Positions 8,244 to 18,616 of a stretch of 64,000 bases of DNA are shown piece by piece (position 1 is the stretch's first letter; each line of letters begins with the position of its first letter). Location of the stretch: assembly GCA_021568835.1 (NCBI GenBank), contig JAKGSH010000001.1, positions 372,001 to 436,000 of the forward strand. Reading direction: 5' to 3'. The notes beneath the pieces were generated by a model. The model saw only the letters and a program-made list of their open reading frames with translations, searched no databases and was not told the DNA's origin. Position numbers and translations under genes: made by a program. This DNA is from Streptomyces sp. Tue 6430 (GTDB taxonomy: Bacteria > Actinomycetota > Actinomycetes > Streptomycetales > Streptomycetaceae).

Positions 8244-11200
8244 GGTGCCCCGAACCCCCGCCGGACGGGGCGGCCTTCTGCCCCCGGTGCGGAACCGCCT
8301 GCGTGGCCGCGGCCGGCACCGCCGCGGCCGAGGAGCGCCGGGTGGTGACCGTCGTCTTCTGCGACCTCGTCGGCTCCACGGCCCTGTCCGGGCGGCTCGA
8401 CCCCGAGACGCTGCGCACCGTGACGCTCCGGTACTTCGCCCTGATGCGGGCCCGGATCGAGGAACACGGCGGCACGGTGGAGAAGTTCATCGGCGACGCC
8501 GTGATGGCGGTCTTCGGGATTCCCGCACGCCACGAGGACGACGCCCGCCGGGCCCTGGCCGCCGCCCGCGCCATGGTCACCGCCCTGGACGGACTCAACG
8601 CCGACCTGGAGCGGGAGCACGGGGTGCGGCTCGCCGTCCGCATCGGCGTGAACACCGGCGAGGTGGTGGTGAACGTCGACCCCGCCGCCCGGCAGGCCCT
8701 GGCCTCCGGCGAGGTCGTCAACATCGGCGCCCGGCTCGAACAGCAGGCCGGCGCGGGCGAGATCCTCATCGGCCCCGCCACGCTGCACGCCGCCGGCCCC
8801 TCGGCGGTCACCGAACCCGCCGGCCCGCTCGCCCTGAAGGGCGTCGACGCCCCCGTCCCGGCCCACCGCCTGGTCGAACTGCACGAGGACGACCCGGAGC
8901 GGGTACGCCGCTTCGACACCCCCTTCATCGGCCGTGAGCCGGAACTGGCCGAACTCCGCCTGCTCCTGCGCAAACTGACGGCGGACCCCCGTTCGCACCT
9001 GGTGACCGTCTACGGCGAGGCGGGCCTCGGCAAGACGCGCCTGCTGCGGGAGTGGCTGCGGGACTGCCCGGCGTACGGCGAGGGACGGTGCCGCCCGTAC
9101 GGCGAGAGCGGCACCCTCGCGCCGCTCGCCGACGCGGTGCGCCAGGTCCTCGCGTCCGTCGGCGAGGACGCGGGGCTCGCCGGGCTGCCGGCGCCCGAAC
9201 GCACCGAGGCGGAGCAGGCGTTGCGGCTGCTGCGGACCGGTCTGCTCGCGGACGGCACGCCCAGCCCCTCGGCCGACGACACCCTCATGGCGCTGGCCTG
9301 CCTGCTGGACGGGCTGTCCCGCGAGCGGCCCGTGGTGCTCGTGCTGGACGACTGCCACTGGGCGTCCGCGCCGCTGCTCGACCTCGCCGGCCGGCTGCTC
9401 GACGAACTCGACCGCTCCCCGGTCGCCCTGGTCTGCGCCGCCCGCCCCGAGCTGCTGGAGACCCGTCCCGGCTGGGGCAGCGGCCGGATGCGTTCCGCCT
9501 CCCTCATGCTGACCCCGCTCACCCGGGAGGAGGCCGCCGCCCTCGCCGCCGAACTGGTCGAGGTGGCGGCCCACCGGCAGGGAGTGCTGGAGGACGCCCT
9601 CGACCGGGCCGAGGGCAATCCGCTCTACCTGGAGCACCTGACGGCCATGGCGGCCGAGTGCGACGACCTGCCGCTCAGCGTCCACGCCCTGCTCGGCGCC
9701 CGCATCGACGCGCTCCCGTTCGAGGAACGGACCCTGCTGCAACTGGCCGCCGTCCTGGGCCGCGAGTTCCGCCGCGCCGACCTGACCGCCCTGGCCGGCG
9801 CGGGCGAGCACGGCGGTCCTGCGGGCGAGCACGGCGGTTCCACGGGCGAGTACGGCGGTTCCGTCGGCGACCACGGCGGTCCTGCGGGTGAGCACGGCCG
9901 ATCCGCGGGTGAGTACGGCGGCTCCGGGCACGGCGGCTCCGGGTACGGCGGCTCCGGGCACGGCGGCTCCGCGGAGTCCGCCGCCGGTCCGCTGCGCGGC
10001 CTCGTACGGAGGCGGCTCATCGAGACCGGAGGCCGCACCCCGGCCGCGAACGCCGTGCTCCGCTTCGGCAGCGCCCTCGTCCAGGAGATCGCCTACCGCG
10101 GCATGGCCAAGAAGGTGCGCGCCCGGCGCCACGAGCACGCCGCCGGCGTCCTCGTCCGGCACGAGGCCGGGGACGCGGCCGCCGGCACCCACCTCGCCCG
10201 CGCCCACCGCCTGCTCACCGAACTGGGCACGCGCGACGAGGACACCGACGCCCTGCGGGCCCGCGCCGCCACCCTGCTCACCCGGGCCGGCACGGCCGCG
10301 CTGGCCCGCTCCGACCTGCCGTGGGCCGACGACCTCCTCACCCAGGGCCTGGACCTGGCCGCCCCCGGCGAGGCCGCCGCCGTCGAGGCCGCCCGCCGCC
10401 TGGGCGAGACGAAGGTCGCCCGCGGCGAGCCGGCGCGCGGCCGGGAACTGCTGGCGGGCGCGCTCGACACGGCGGACCGGGCCGGGGACCGGCTCGCCGC
10501 CGCCCACGCCCGGCTCGCGCTGACCGCTCTTGACCCCCGGCACGGATCCGCGGCCGACGTCGCCGAGGCGGCCCTCGCCCTGTTCGCGGAGGCCGGCGAC
10601 CACCAGGGCATCGCCCGGGCCTGCGTCCGCATCGCCCAGGACCGCCAGCGACGCGGCCGGCACGCCGAGGCCGAGGCACTGCTGTGCCGCGCCCTGGACC
10701 ACGCCGACCGGGCCGACGCCGAACCCGAACGGGCCCTGGCGCTCGGCGCGCTCGGCATCTCCCTGTGGCGCGGCCCGACCCCAATCGCGCGCGCGGTCGC
10801 GCGCTGCGAGGAACTGCTGACGGCCCACGGCGCCGGCCGGCCGACCGTACGGGCCACCCTGACCTGCCCGCTGGCCGTGCTCCTGGCCCTGCACGGCCGC
10901 CACGACGAGGCCCGCGAGCGGCTGGCCGAGGCGGCACGGCTGGCCGGCGGCCTCGGCTACGCCGAGAGCGCGCTGTTCGTCCCGTTGTTCGCCGCCGAGG
11001 TCGAGGCCCTGACGGGCACGCCGGACCGCAGGCTCGCCCTGCTGGACGAGGCCGCCCGCGCCGGCCGTGACCTCGGCGCCACCGGCGCGCTGCCCGGCAT
11101 CGCCCGCGAGCGGGCCCGGATCCTGCTGGAAGGGGGGGAACCGGCGGAGGCGCTGGCCCTGCCCGACCCCCAGGAGGCCGGCCTGCCCCCGGCGGAGTCC

Positions 11201-11554
11201 GCCGACGCGCACGGGCTGCGGGCCCGCGCCCTCGCGCTCGCCGGGCGACCGGCCGCCGCGCGTGCCTGCGCGGAGCGCGCGACGGCCGCCGCCGGCGACA
11301 CGGACTCCCCGGTCGTCCGCGGCACCGCGGCCCTCGACCTCGCCCACACCCTGCGCACGCTGGCCCTCCACGCCGACGCCTCGCGGGAGGCGCGCACCGC
11401 GCAGCGGCACTTCGCCGCCAAGGGACACCACACCGGCGCGGCCCGCGCCGCCGCCTTCGCCGACGACAGCACGGCCGCGGCCCGGAGCACGGACGGCCCG
11501 GTCGTCGCCCGTGGCACGGACCGCCCGGCCGGGCGGGAAGGCAGGACCGCATGA
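8213..11554 (+). CDS. Class III cyclase-domain/AAA ATPase regulator
   Basis: 1113 aa from the ATG at 8213. It begins with a zinc ribbon (CPRC ... CPRCGTAC, residues 8-31), then a class III nucleotide cyclase homology domain (about 43-222) with both metal aspartates in place (FCDLVGST and IGDAVMAVFG), an AAA/STAND ATPase with P-loop YGEAGLGKTR (about 265) and Walker B VLVLDDCHW (about 375), and a long TPR-like alpha-solenoid. A Gly/His-rich tandem insertion (units such as AGEHGGP, GEYGGS) occupies residues 526-588. The stop overlaps the next ATG. It probably senses a signal and regulates the operon; whether the cyclase domain is active is not shown. The start is uncertain because of the repeats. 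Confidence 0.8.
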   Translation: MTGAVRTRCPRCPEPPPDGAAFCPRCGTACVAAAGTAAAEERRVVTVVFCDLVGSTALSGRLDPETLRTVTLRYFALMRARIEEHGGTVEKFIGDAVMAVFGIPARHEDDARRALAAARAMVTALDGLNADLEREHGVRLAVRIGVNTGEVVVNVDPAARQALASGEVVNIGARLEQQAGAGEILIGPATLHAAGPSAVTEPAGPLALKGVDAPVPAHRLVELHEDDPERVRRFDTPFIGREPELAELRLLLRKLTADPRSHLVTVYGEAGLGKTRLLREWLRDCPAYGEGRCRPYGESGTLAPLADAVRQVLASVGEDAGLAGLPAPERTEAEQALRLLRTGLLADGTPSPSADDTLMALACLLDGLSRERPVVLVLDDCHWASAPLLDLAGRLLDELDRSPVALVCAARPELLETRPGWGSGRMRSASLMLTPLTREEAAALAAELVEVAAHRQGVLEDALDRAEGNPLYLEHLTAMAAECDDLPLSVHALLGARIDALPFEERTLLQLAAVLGREFRRADLTALAGAGEHGGPAGEHGGSTGEYGGSVGDHGGPAGEHGRSAGEYGGSGHGGSGYGGSGHGGSAESAAGPLRGLVRRRLIETGGRTPAANAVLRFGSALVQEIAYRGMAKKVRARRHEHAAGVLVRHEAGDAAAGTHLARAHRLLTELGTRDEDTDALRARAATLLTRAGTAALARSDLPWADDLLTQGLDLAAPGEAAAVEAARRLGETKVARGEPARGRELLAGALDTADRAGDRLAAAHARLALTALDPRHGSAADVAEAALALFAEAGDHQGIARACVRIAQDRQRRGRHAEAEALLCRALDHADRADAEPERALALGALGISLWRGPTPIARAVARCEELLTAHGAGRPTVRATLTCPLAVLLALHGRHDEARERLAEAARLAGGLGYAESALFVPLFAAEVEALTGTPDRRLALLDEAARAGRDLGATGALPGIARERARILLEGGEPAEALALPDPQEAGLPPAESADAHGLRARALALAGRPAAARACAERATAAAGDTDSPVVRGTAALDLAHTLRTLALHADASREARTAQRHFAAKGHHTGAARAAAFADDSTAAARSTDGPVVARGTDRPAGREGRTA

Positions 11555-12458
11555 CCACCGGGACGGCAGGAGGGCTCACCTGGAGCCTGCGCGACCGTAC
11601 CCCCGAGGACCTCACGATGCTCGCCGACACGGTCCCCGACCTGCCCGCCGACCCCTCGGCGTGGTCGGACGGCGGCGGGGTGCGCGTGTGCGTGGTCGAC
11701 ACCGGGGTGGAGCGCGGCCACCCCTTCGTCGGAGCCGTCCAGGGCTCCTACGAGGTGGCGCCCGCCCCGACGGGACCCTGCGGGTCGTCGACAGCGGTCC
11801 GCTGCCCGACGGCACCGGCGACGGCTGCGGACACGGAACGGCGTGCGCCGGGATCGTGCGGCGCGTGGCGCCGGACTGCGACCTGTACAGCGTGCGGGTG
11901 CTGGGCGACGGCTTCACCGGCAGCGGCGACGCCCTGCTCACCGGGCTGCGCTGGGCGGTCGACCAGGGCTTCGACGTGGTCAACCTCAGTCTGTCCACGA
12001 CCCGCCCCCAGTTCCTCGAAACCCTGCGGTCCCTGGCCGACCGGGCGTTCTTCACCGGCACCACGCTGGTGGCGTCGGCCCACAACACCCCGGTGGAGAG
12101 CTACCCCTGGCGGTTCTCCTCGGTCATCTCGGTCGGCACGCACCGCGAGGACGACCCCGGTCTCTTCCTCTACAACCCCGCACCCCCCGTGGAGTTCTTC
12201 GCACCCGGCCAGAACGTGCAGGTGGCCTGGACGGGCGGCAAGACCGTCCGCACCACGGGGAACAGCTTCGCCACCCCCTTCATCAGCGGGATGTGCGCAC
12301 GGCTGCTCGGCAGCCGGCCCAAGCTGACGCCGTTCCAGATCAAGCACGCGCTCTACCTCGCCGCCGCGAACGTACGCATCGGCGAAGGCATCGATGAACG
12401 CATCGGCGAACGCGTCGGCGAACGCATCGGCGAACCAGGAACCCGAGGTGAATCATGA
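11551..12458 (+). CDS. S8 (subtilisin-like) serine peptidase (frameshifted)
   Basis: Restoring one base near 11766 gives 302 aa with the full subtilase triad: Asp in VCVVDTGVERGHP, His in GCGHGTACAGI, the oxyanion Asn in VASAHNTPVE and Ser in TGNSFATPFISGM. There is no signal peptide or long propeptide, so it is probably cytoplasmic and could trim the leader of the peptide encoded upstream. The C-terminus carries a 12-bp-repeat tail (IGERVGERIGEP). It is coupled by ATGA overlaps on both sides. Confidence 0.85.
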
Positions 12459-13066
12459 GCCAGTCCCACGGCCTCGTCCCCGCCACCGGCGCGGGCCCCG
12501 CGACACGGGCGGGCAGCGCCGAGCGCGATCTGCTGCAGTCCGTCGTCGAGACCGCGCGGGCCATCTTCGGCGCGGCGGCCAGCTCCGTGCTGCTGCACGA
12601 CCGGGACGCCGACGAACTGGTCTTCCAGGCGGTGGCCGGGGAGGGTGAGGAGTCCCTCGTGGGGTCCCGGTTCCCCGCCGGCCGGGGACTGGCGGGCTGG
12701 GTGCTCGTCTCGGGCGAGCCGATGGTCGCGGACGACCTGAGGAAGCAGGGCATGTTCGCCCGGGACGTCGCGGAGTCGACGGGCTACGTCCCGGACGCGC
12801 TGATGGCGGCGCCGCTCGCCCACCGCGACCGGGTCCTCGGGGTGCTCGAGGTGCTCGACCCCGTCGAACAGTCCCGCTCCAGCCTCTCCGAACTCGACCT
12901 CCTCGCCCTCTTCGCCCGCCAGGCCGCGGCGGCCCTCGCGGTCGTCACCGAACGCCGCCAGGAGGAGACCCCGTCGGCGGTCCGCGTACGGGGCCTGGAG
13001 CTGGTGGCCGCGCTGCGGGACGTGCTGCTCGACGGGACGCTGCCCCCGGCCCCGCACGAGGGGTGA
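12455..13066 (+). CDS. GAF-domain protein
   Basis: 203 aa, starting in an ATGA overlap with the S8 gene. A single GAF domain spans about residues 22-170 (AASSVLLHDRDADELVFQ, GRGLAGWVLVSGEP, PLAHRDRVLGVLEV), followed by a short tail. GAF domains bind cyclic nucleotides or other small ligands. In the same operon as a cyclase-domain protein this suggests a signal/sensor pair, which is inference. Confidence 0.85.
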   Translation: MSQSHGLVPATGAGPATRAGSAERDLLQSVVETARAIFGAAASSVLLHDRDADELVFQAVAGEGEESLVGSRFPAGRGLAGWVLVSGEPMVADDLRKQGMFARDVAESTGYVPDALMAAPLAHRDRVLGVLEVLDPVEQSRSSLSELDLLALFARQAAAALAVVTERRQEETPSAVRVRGLELVAALRDVLLDGTLPPAPHEG

Positions 13067-13443
13067 GGGCCGGGCCCCCGAGGGCCGGCCCGCCCGGCGT
13101 ACGGGGCCTCGCACGCCGGGTGCGGCCCCGCGCGCCGTGTCGGGGTCCCGTTCCGTGCGCGGGGCGTCGCCTTGCGTGTGGGGGGCTTGGTTCCGGGTGG
13201 GGGATGGGGCCGGTGTGCAGCTCTGGCTGCGCGTGGGAGCTCTCGCCGTGCGCGGGGCGTCGCCCGTGGGGGGCCTGGTTCCGGATGGGGAATGGGGCCG
13301 GTGTGCAGCCCTGGCCGCGCGTCGGGGTCCTCGCCGTGCGCGGGCCTCGCCCTGCGCGTGGGGCCCCGGCCCCGAAAAGCACCCGGGGTCCCGAAAGCAC
13401 CCGGGGTCCCGAAAGCACCCGGGGTCCCGAGGGGCAGCCGGGG
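13067..13443. repeat. Intergenic repeats between convergent genes
   Basis: Positions 13145-13370 contain two to three diverged direct copies of a roughly 100-bp unit (GCGCGGGGCGTCGCC ... GGGGCCGGTGTGCAGC). This is followed at 13375-13435 by three near-perfect copies of an 18-bp unit (CACCCGGGGTCCCGAAAG). No coding signal of its own is seen. Confidence 0.7.
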
Positions 13444-14558
13444 TCAGCGGGCCGCCGATTCACGGCGTCGGCGGCGCGCGTCTCGCTCTTGCCGTCGCGG
13501 AGCAGTCCGCCGACCTCCTCCGCGCGTGCCCGCAGCGCGGCGTCGCGGGCGGTGTCGTCGACCGCGGCGCGCAACTCCCGGGCGGGAGCGCCGGGCCCCG
13601 GAAGCATCCGGGCGACGCCGGCGCGCAGACAGGCGGCGGCGAGGACCTGCTGCTCCGAGCCGTTCGGGGCGACGAGCAGCGGCTTGCCGTGCACGAGCGC
13701 GGCGAGCACGGGGGCGGACGTCGCGTTGGTCAGGACGAGGTCGGCCCGGTCCACCAGCGGACCCATCCAGGGGCGCCGTCCCACGACCAGGTCGGCGTCC
13801 GCGGCGGCCTCGGGGGCGCCCGACCGTCCCAGTTCCACGACGGCCCGGTGCGTGCCCGCGGTGAAGGCCGCGTTCAGGCGCGGCCAGAGGCTGGTGCCGC
13901 CGAAGGTACGGCCCAGATGGACGTACGCCAGGGGCTTGGAGCCGGGCGGCGGTTCCGCGGCCGAGGGCTCCGGCTCCCACCAGCAGGGGCCGACGTGCCG
14001 TACGGCCGGGGGCAGTTCGGCGTCGGGAACCTCCATGACGGGGTGACCGCGCAGCAGGAAGGCGGTGCCGAGCAGCGGGGTGTCCGGGAACCGGTCGTGC
14101 CGCGGTGCGAGACCGGCCAGCTCGCGCACCGCCCCGTAGTGCTTCAGCGTCTCCGTCAGACGCCACGCCCGGCCGCACGTGTCCGCCGTCCCGCCGTCCC
14201 GGTACGGCCACAGGTGCGCCGCCAGCCCGAGGACCACCACCGGCAGTCCCGCGGCCTCGGCGGCCACCAGCGCCCCGTGGCAGAGCACTGAGGTGACCAG
14301 GACGTCGGGCCGCAGCCGCCGGACCGCCCGCGCGACCTCGGTGTACTGCTCGGGGCCGCGCACCGTCCAGTGGCCCACCGACAGCGCCGTGCCGTCCCCG
14401 ACGGCCGACACCTCCAGGTCCGCCGCGGTGACCACGGGCGCGGCCCGCGGCCCCGCGAGGACCCGCACGGTGTGGCCGCGGCGCCGCAGCTCCCGGCCGA
14501 CCGCGAGGGCCGGGTACAGGTAGCCCGGGTCGTTCAGCGGACACAGCAGCACGTTCAT
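13444..14558 (-). CDS. GT-B family glycosyltransferase (frameshifted 3' end)
   Basis: The ATG at 14558 has GAGGGA upstream. The N-terminus (NVLLCPLNDPGYLYPALAVG) is the acceptor domain of a GT1/MGT-type enzyme, and the C-terminal half has the nucleotide-sugar part (YVHLGRTFGG, VVGRRPWMGP, TNATSAPVLAALVHGKPL, APNGSEQQ). As written the frame reads through to 12945, overlapping the GAF gene. A missing G near 13461 would end it ADAVESAAR at 13444, giving 371 aa, which fits the family. It likely glycosylates the product of one of the flanking peptide loci. Confidence 0.75.
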
Positions 14559-14574
14559 GCCAGGTCGTCCCTCG

Positions 14575-16831
14575 TCAGGTGGATGCCGGGTGGATGCCCG
14601 GACCGGGGGCCGGACCGGGGTCCGAGCCGGGGTCCGAGCCCGGGTCCGAACCGGAACCCGAGCCGGGCCCCAGGCCGGAACCCGAGCCGGGCCCCAGGCC
14701 GGGCCCCAGGCCGGGCCCCAGATCGAGACCCAGGTGGTGGGCGAGGAAGGCCATGACGTCCGCGTAGAGACCGGCACTGCGCGAGGCCCCCCGCGCGCCG
14801 TGGCCGACGCCGCTCTCGGTGCGCAGCACCACCGGCCCGTCGCCCGTGCCGGCCCACTGCAGGGCGGCGCACATCTTCCGCGCGTGCGCGGGGTCGACGC
14901 GGGTGTCGCCGTCGAAGACGGCCAGCAGCACGGCCGGGTAGCGGGCGCCCTCGCGCACCCGGTGGTACGGGGAGTACGCGAGCAGCCGCGCGAACCCGGC
15001 GGGGTCCCGCGCGCTGCCGTACTCGTCCCGCCAGCTCGCCCCATCCCCGACAGCTCGTAGCGCACCATGTCGAGCAGGGGCGCCACGCACACGACCGCCG
15101 CGTACGTCCGCGGCCGCCGGGTCAGCGCGGCGGCGGCCAGCAGACCGCCGTTGGAGCTGCCGAGGACGCCGAGCCGGCCGGGCGCGGCCCACCCGGCACG
15201 CAGCAGGTGGTCGGCGACGGCGTCGAAGTCGTCGAAGGTGTTGTGCTTGTGCTCGCGGCGGCCCGCCCGGTGCCACTCCTCGCCCTCCTCGCCCCCGCCG
15301 CGCACGCAGGCCACCGCGTACACGCCGCCCGCGCGCACCCAGGGCACGGCCTGCGGGGTGAAGCCGGGTGACATCGAGGCGCCGAAGCCGCCGTAACCGG
15401 TCAGGACGGCGGGCCTCGGCCGGTCGGGACGGCCCGCCGGGACATCACGAACACGCGCACCTCGGTGCCGTCGCGGGACCGCACGACCTCCTGGGTGACC
15501 CGCACGCCCTCGGCCGCGGGCACCGCCGGCGGACCGCCCGGCCAGGGCCGCACGCGCCCGGTGACGGCGTCGTAGTGCAGGACGACGGTGGGCGTGACGT
15601 GGTCGGTGTACGCGAACCACACCTCGTGGCCCGCGTCCTGACGCACCGTCAGGCGGGTCACCGTGCCCTGGCCGGGCAGCGGCACGGTCCCCGTCCGGGC
15701 GCCGCTCCGGGCGTCGTGCAGCGTCACCTCGCCGACCGCGTGCCGGGTCCGTACGACCACCAGCAGCGGCCGGTCCAGCGCGGGGCCGTCCAGCACCGCG
15801 AAGTCCTGGAGCACGGTGCCCGGTTCCTCGCCGACCAGGGTGCGCCACGCGGCGGGGCCCGCGGCGTCGTGCGGGGCCGCGGCGATCCGGCCGCGCGGGG
15901 CGCCGGCGGTCGTCCGCAGCAGCAGCGGTCCGCCGCCCGGCCGCGGGCGGACGACCGTGCGGGCGTCGGCACCGTGCCGGAAGGGACGCAGGCCGGGCCG
16001 GTCCGCGGCGGTCCGCGTCAGGTCGGCGGTCCACAGCTCGTTGCGCGGCGCGGTGCCCTCACTGGCGCCGACGACCAGCAGCCGGCCGTCGCAGGAGGTG
16101 GCCACGGTGTAGTACTGGGTCTCCGGCCGCCCCGCGCCGAAGATCTCCGCGTCGCGGTCGGCCGGGGTGCCGACCTCGTGCAGGTACACGCGGCGGTGGC
16201 GCCCCGCCCCGCCGGGGGCCCGCTCCGGCGGCAGCCGGCGCACGTAGTAGAAGGCCCGGCCGCCCGGCAGCCACGCCACCGGGGAACGGCGGACCCGGTC
16301 CACCGGCCCGTCCACCACCTCACCGGTCACCGTGTCGAGCACCCGCAGCACCGAGTGCTCCGTACCGCCCGAGGACAGCTGCACGGCCACCAGGTCGCCC
16401 TCCCACGACGGCTCCCAGGCGTCGAGCACCGTGGTGCCCGACGGGTCGGCCGCCAGCGGATCGAGCAGCACCCGGGTCCGGCCGCCCTCCCGGACGGCGA
16501 GCACCGCGAGTTCCCGCCCCGGTTCCCGGCGCAGGTGGAACTCCCGCCTGCCGCGCGGCACCGGCGGGCCGGTCCCGCCGCCGGTGAGCAGCGCCGCCAT
16601 CCGCCCGCGCAGCACCTCCCGGTCCGGCCAGCACGCCTCCTCCGCGGCGTAGAGCACGTCCTGGGCGGCGCTCCACGCGACGGTGGCCGGGTCCCGCGGA
16701 TCCTCCAGCCAGCGGTAGGGATCCGCCACCGGCCGTCCGTGCACGACCTCCACCGGTCCGCTGCGCGGGGCGGCCGGGTAGGCGCGCCGGGCCGGCGTCG
16801 GCCCGGCGTCGCGGGGCGGGGACACGGTCAT
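14575..16831 (-). CDS. Prolyl oligopeptidase-family serine peptidase (frameshifted)
   Basis: Two missing bases (near 15420 and 15047) restore 752 aa. The N-terminus (DPYRWLEDPRDPATVAWSAA) and the beta-propeller (about 70-400) are typical S9A. The hydrolase domain has the nucleophile in LGSSNGGLL, Asp in DGDTRVDPAHARK and His in SGVGHGARG. The last 50 residues are an 18-bp-repeat tail of GPGLGPG/GSDPGSDPG units. There is no signal peptide. It probably removes leader or follower peptide from the multicore precursor at 19920-20177, as in other RiPP pathways; the glycosyltransferase starts 17 bp downstream. Confidence 0.85.
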
Positions 16832-17068
<237 letters not shown>

Positions 17069-18616
17069 TCAGGGGCCGCCGTTGCCCGGACGCGGTTCGG
17101 GAGGGGGCTGGACCGGGCGTACCGGTCCGGAGTCGTCCGCGTCGGACGCGGAGTGCGCGACCACCTCGAGGTTCTCCTCGGCCGTCGGCCGGTCGGCGCG
17201 GCCCGCGACGGCGGGGGAGGGACGGTCCCCGAGGCCGGAGGAACGGATGGCGTCCGCCGGGCCGGGACCCTTCGTGGTGTCGCCGTCGCCGTCGCCGTCG
17301 CCGTCGTCGCCGTGGCCGTCGCCGTGCCTGTCGCCCTCGCCGGCGGCGTCGTTCCCGGCGTCGGTCACGGTGACGGCGTCCAGGCTGGTCTCGCGCAGCA
17401 GGGGCACCGACGACACCACCGTGACCACCGCCGCGGTGACCGCCAGGGCCAGCCAGGTGCGGCTCGACCCCAGGGAGTCCACGAAGGAGCCCGCCAGGAC
17501 CGGTCCGAGGGAGGCGAGACCGGCCATCAGCAGCCCGGTCGCGGTGCTGACCCTGCCCAGGAGGTCACGGGGTGCGAGCACCAGGATCGCGCGGCCGACG
17601 ACGATGCCCGCCGGCGGACTGAAGAAGACGACCACGACCAGCACCGGGCCGATCGTCCAGGGCTGCGTGGTCCGGGAGAAGACGGCGAGCCCGAGGGCCC
17701 AGACGGCGCCGATGAGGAGGAACAGCCGGGCGGCGGTGATCCTCTTGATCAGCCGGGGCGCCGCGGCCGCGCCCAGCATCGCCCCGACGCCCGCGCAGGC
17801 CATCACCGCCCCGATCGCCGTCCCGCCGGCGCCGCTCTGCCGCAGGGAGACGACCATCGTCGTCTGTGCCGCCGCCGAGACGACGTTGATGCCCGCGGCG
17901 AAGAGCAGCGCGGCCAGCAGCGCTCGCTGGTGCGTGAGCCAGCGCAGCCCCGCCGTGAGCCGGTTGTCGCGTTCGGCGCCCGCGCCCTCCCGCGGGGTCC
18001 GGGTGCCGATCCGCAGCAGCAGCACGGCGGACACCCCGTAGGAGAGCGCGTCGGCCGCGAACGGCAGGACCGGGTCCACGGTGAACAGCCAGCCGCCGAG
18101 GAAGGGGCCGATCAGCGAACTCGACGCCATGGCGGCCTGGCTGCGGCTCAGCGCGTCGGTGAGATCCCTCTCCGGCACCACGTCGCGCACGGCGATCGTC
18201 GCCGCGGGCGCGAAGAGCGCGGTGGCCGCGCCCTCCACCACGGCGACCGAGAGCAGGTGCGTCTGGCCGAGGCCGCCCAGCGCCGACACCAGGGGGATGC
18301 TGGACAGCGCCACGAGCCGCACCAGGTCGGCCCCGACCATGATCGTCCGCCGGTCGAGGCGGTCGGCGAGATGGCCCGCGGGCAGGCGCAGCAGCGTCCT
18401 GGTCACCAGTGAGCAGGTCGCGACCGTGCCGGCCTGCGCGGCACTGCCGCCGATCGACAGCACGAGCAGCGGGAAGGCCAGCAGCGACAGCTGGGATCCG
18501 AGGGTGGACAGCGTCGAACTGATCCAGTAGCGCCGGAAGTCGGGGTTGGTGCGCAGGATGCCGGCGCCCTTCGCCCCGGCCGTCCGGCCTCTCGTCCCGG
18601 CCGTCCGGCCCCTCAT
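17069..18616 (-). CDS. MFS transporter with precursor-like C-terminal tail
   Basis: 515 aa with about 12 hydrophobic segments and MFS signatures (GHLADRLDRRTIMVG; RVSTATGLLMAGLASLGP); probably the exporter of the peptide product. The start overlaps the radical SAM stop (ATGA). After the last helix (about residue 415) comes an acidic His/Asp/Gly tail (GDGHGDDGDGDGDGD) and then ENLEVVAHSASDADD. That motif reproduces EVVAHSAS of the precursor peptide and lies in a 25-nt stretch (17144-17168) identical to the precursor gene (20106-20130). The tail may be a recombination product or a docking mimic. Confidence 0.85.
   Translation of the reverse strand: MRGRTAGTRGRTAGAKGAGILRTNPDFRRYWISSTLSTLGSQLSLLAFPLLVLSIGGSAAQAGTVATCSLVTRTLLRLPAGHLADRLDRRTIMVGADLVRLVALSSIPLVSALGGLGQTHLLSVAVVEGAATALFAPAATIAVRDVVPERDLTDALSRSQAAMASSSLIGPFLGGWLFTVDPVLPFAADALSYGVSAVLLLRIGTRTPREGAGAERDNRLTAGLRWLTHQRALLAALLFAAGINVVSAAAQTTMVVSLRQSGAGGTAIGAVMACAGVGAMLGAAAAPRLIKRITAARLFLLIGAVWALGLAVFSRTTQPWTIGPVLVVVVFFSPPAGIVVGRAILVLAPRDLLGRVSTATGLLMAGLASLGPVLAGSFVDSLGSSRTWLALAVTAAVVTVVSSVPLLRETSLDAVTVTDAGNDAAGEGDRHGDGHGDDGDGDGDGDTTKGPGPADAIRSSGLGDRPSPAVAGRADRPTAEENLEVVAHSASDADDSGPVRPVQPPPEPRPGNGGP

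Noticed and set aside
7601..11431. 1276-aa minus-strand frame opposite the cyclase/ATPase gene
   Set aside because: Mirror frame of a high-GC gene; the + strand has the domain motifs.
12945..13443. 165-residue C-terminal extension of the glycosyltransferase
   Set aside because: Low-complexity, repeat-derived, overlaps the GAF gene; one missing base gives a natural stop at 13444.
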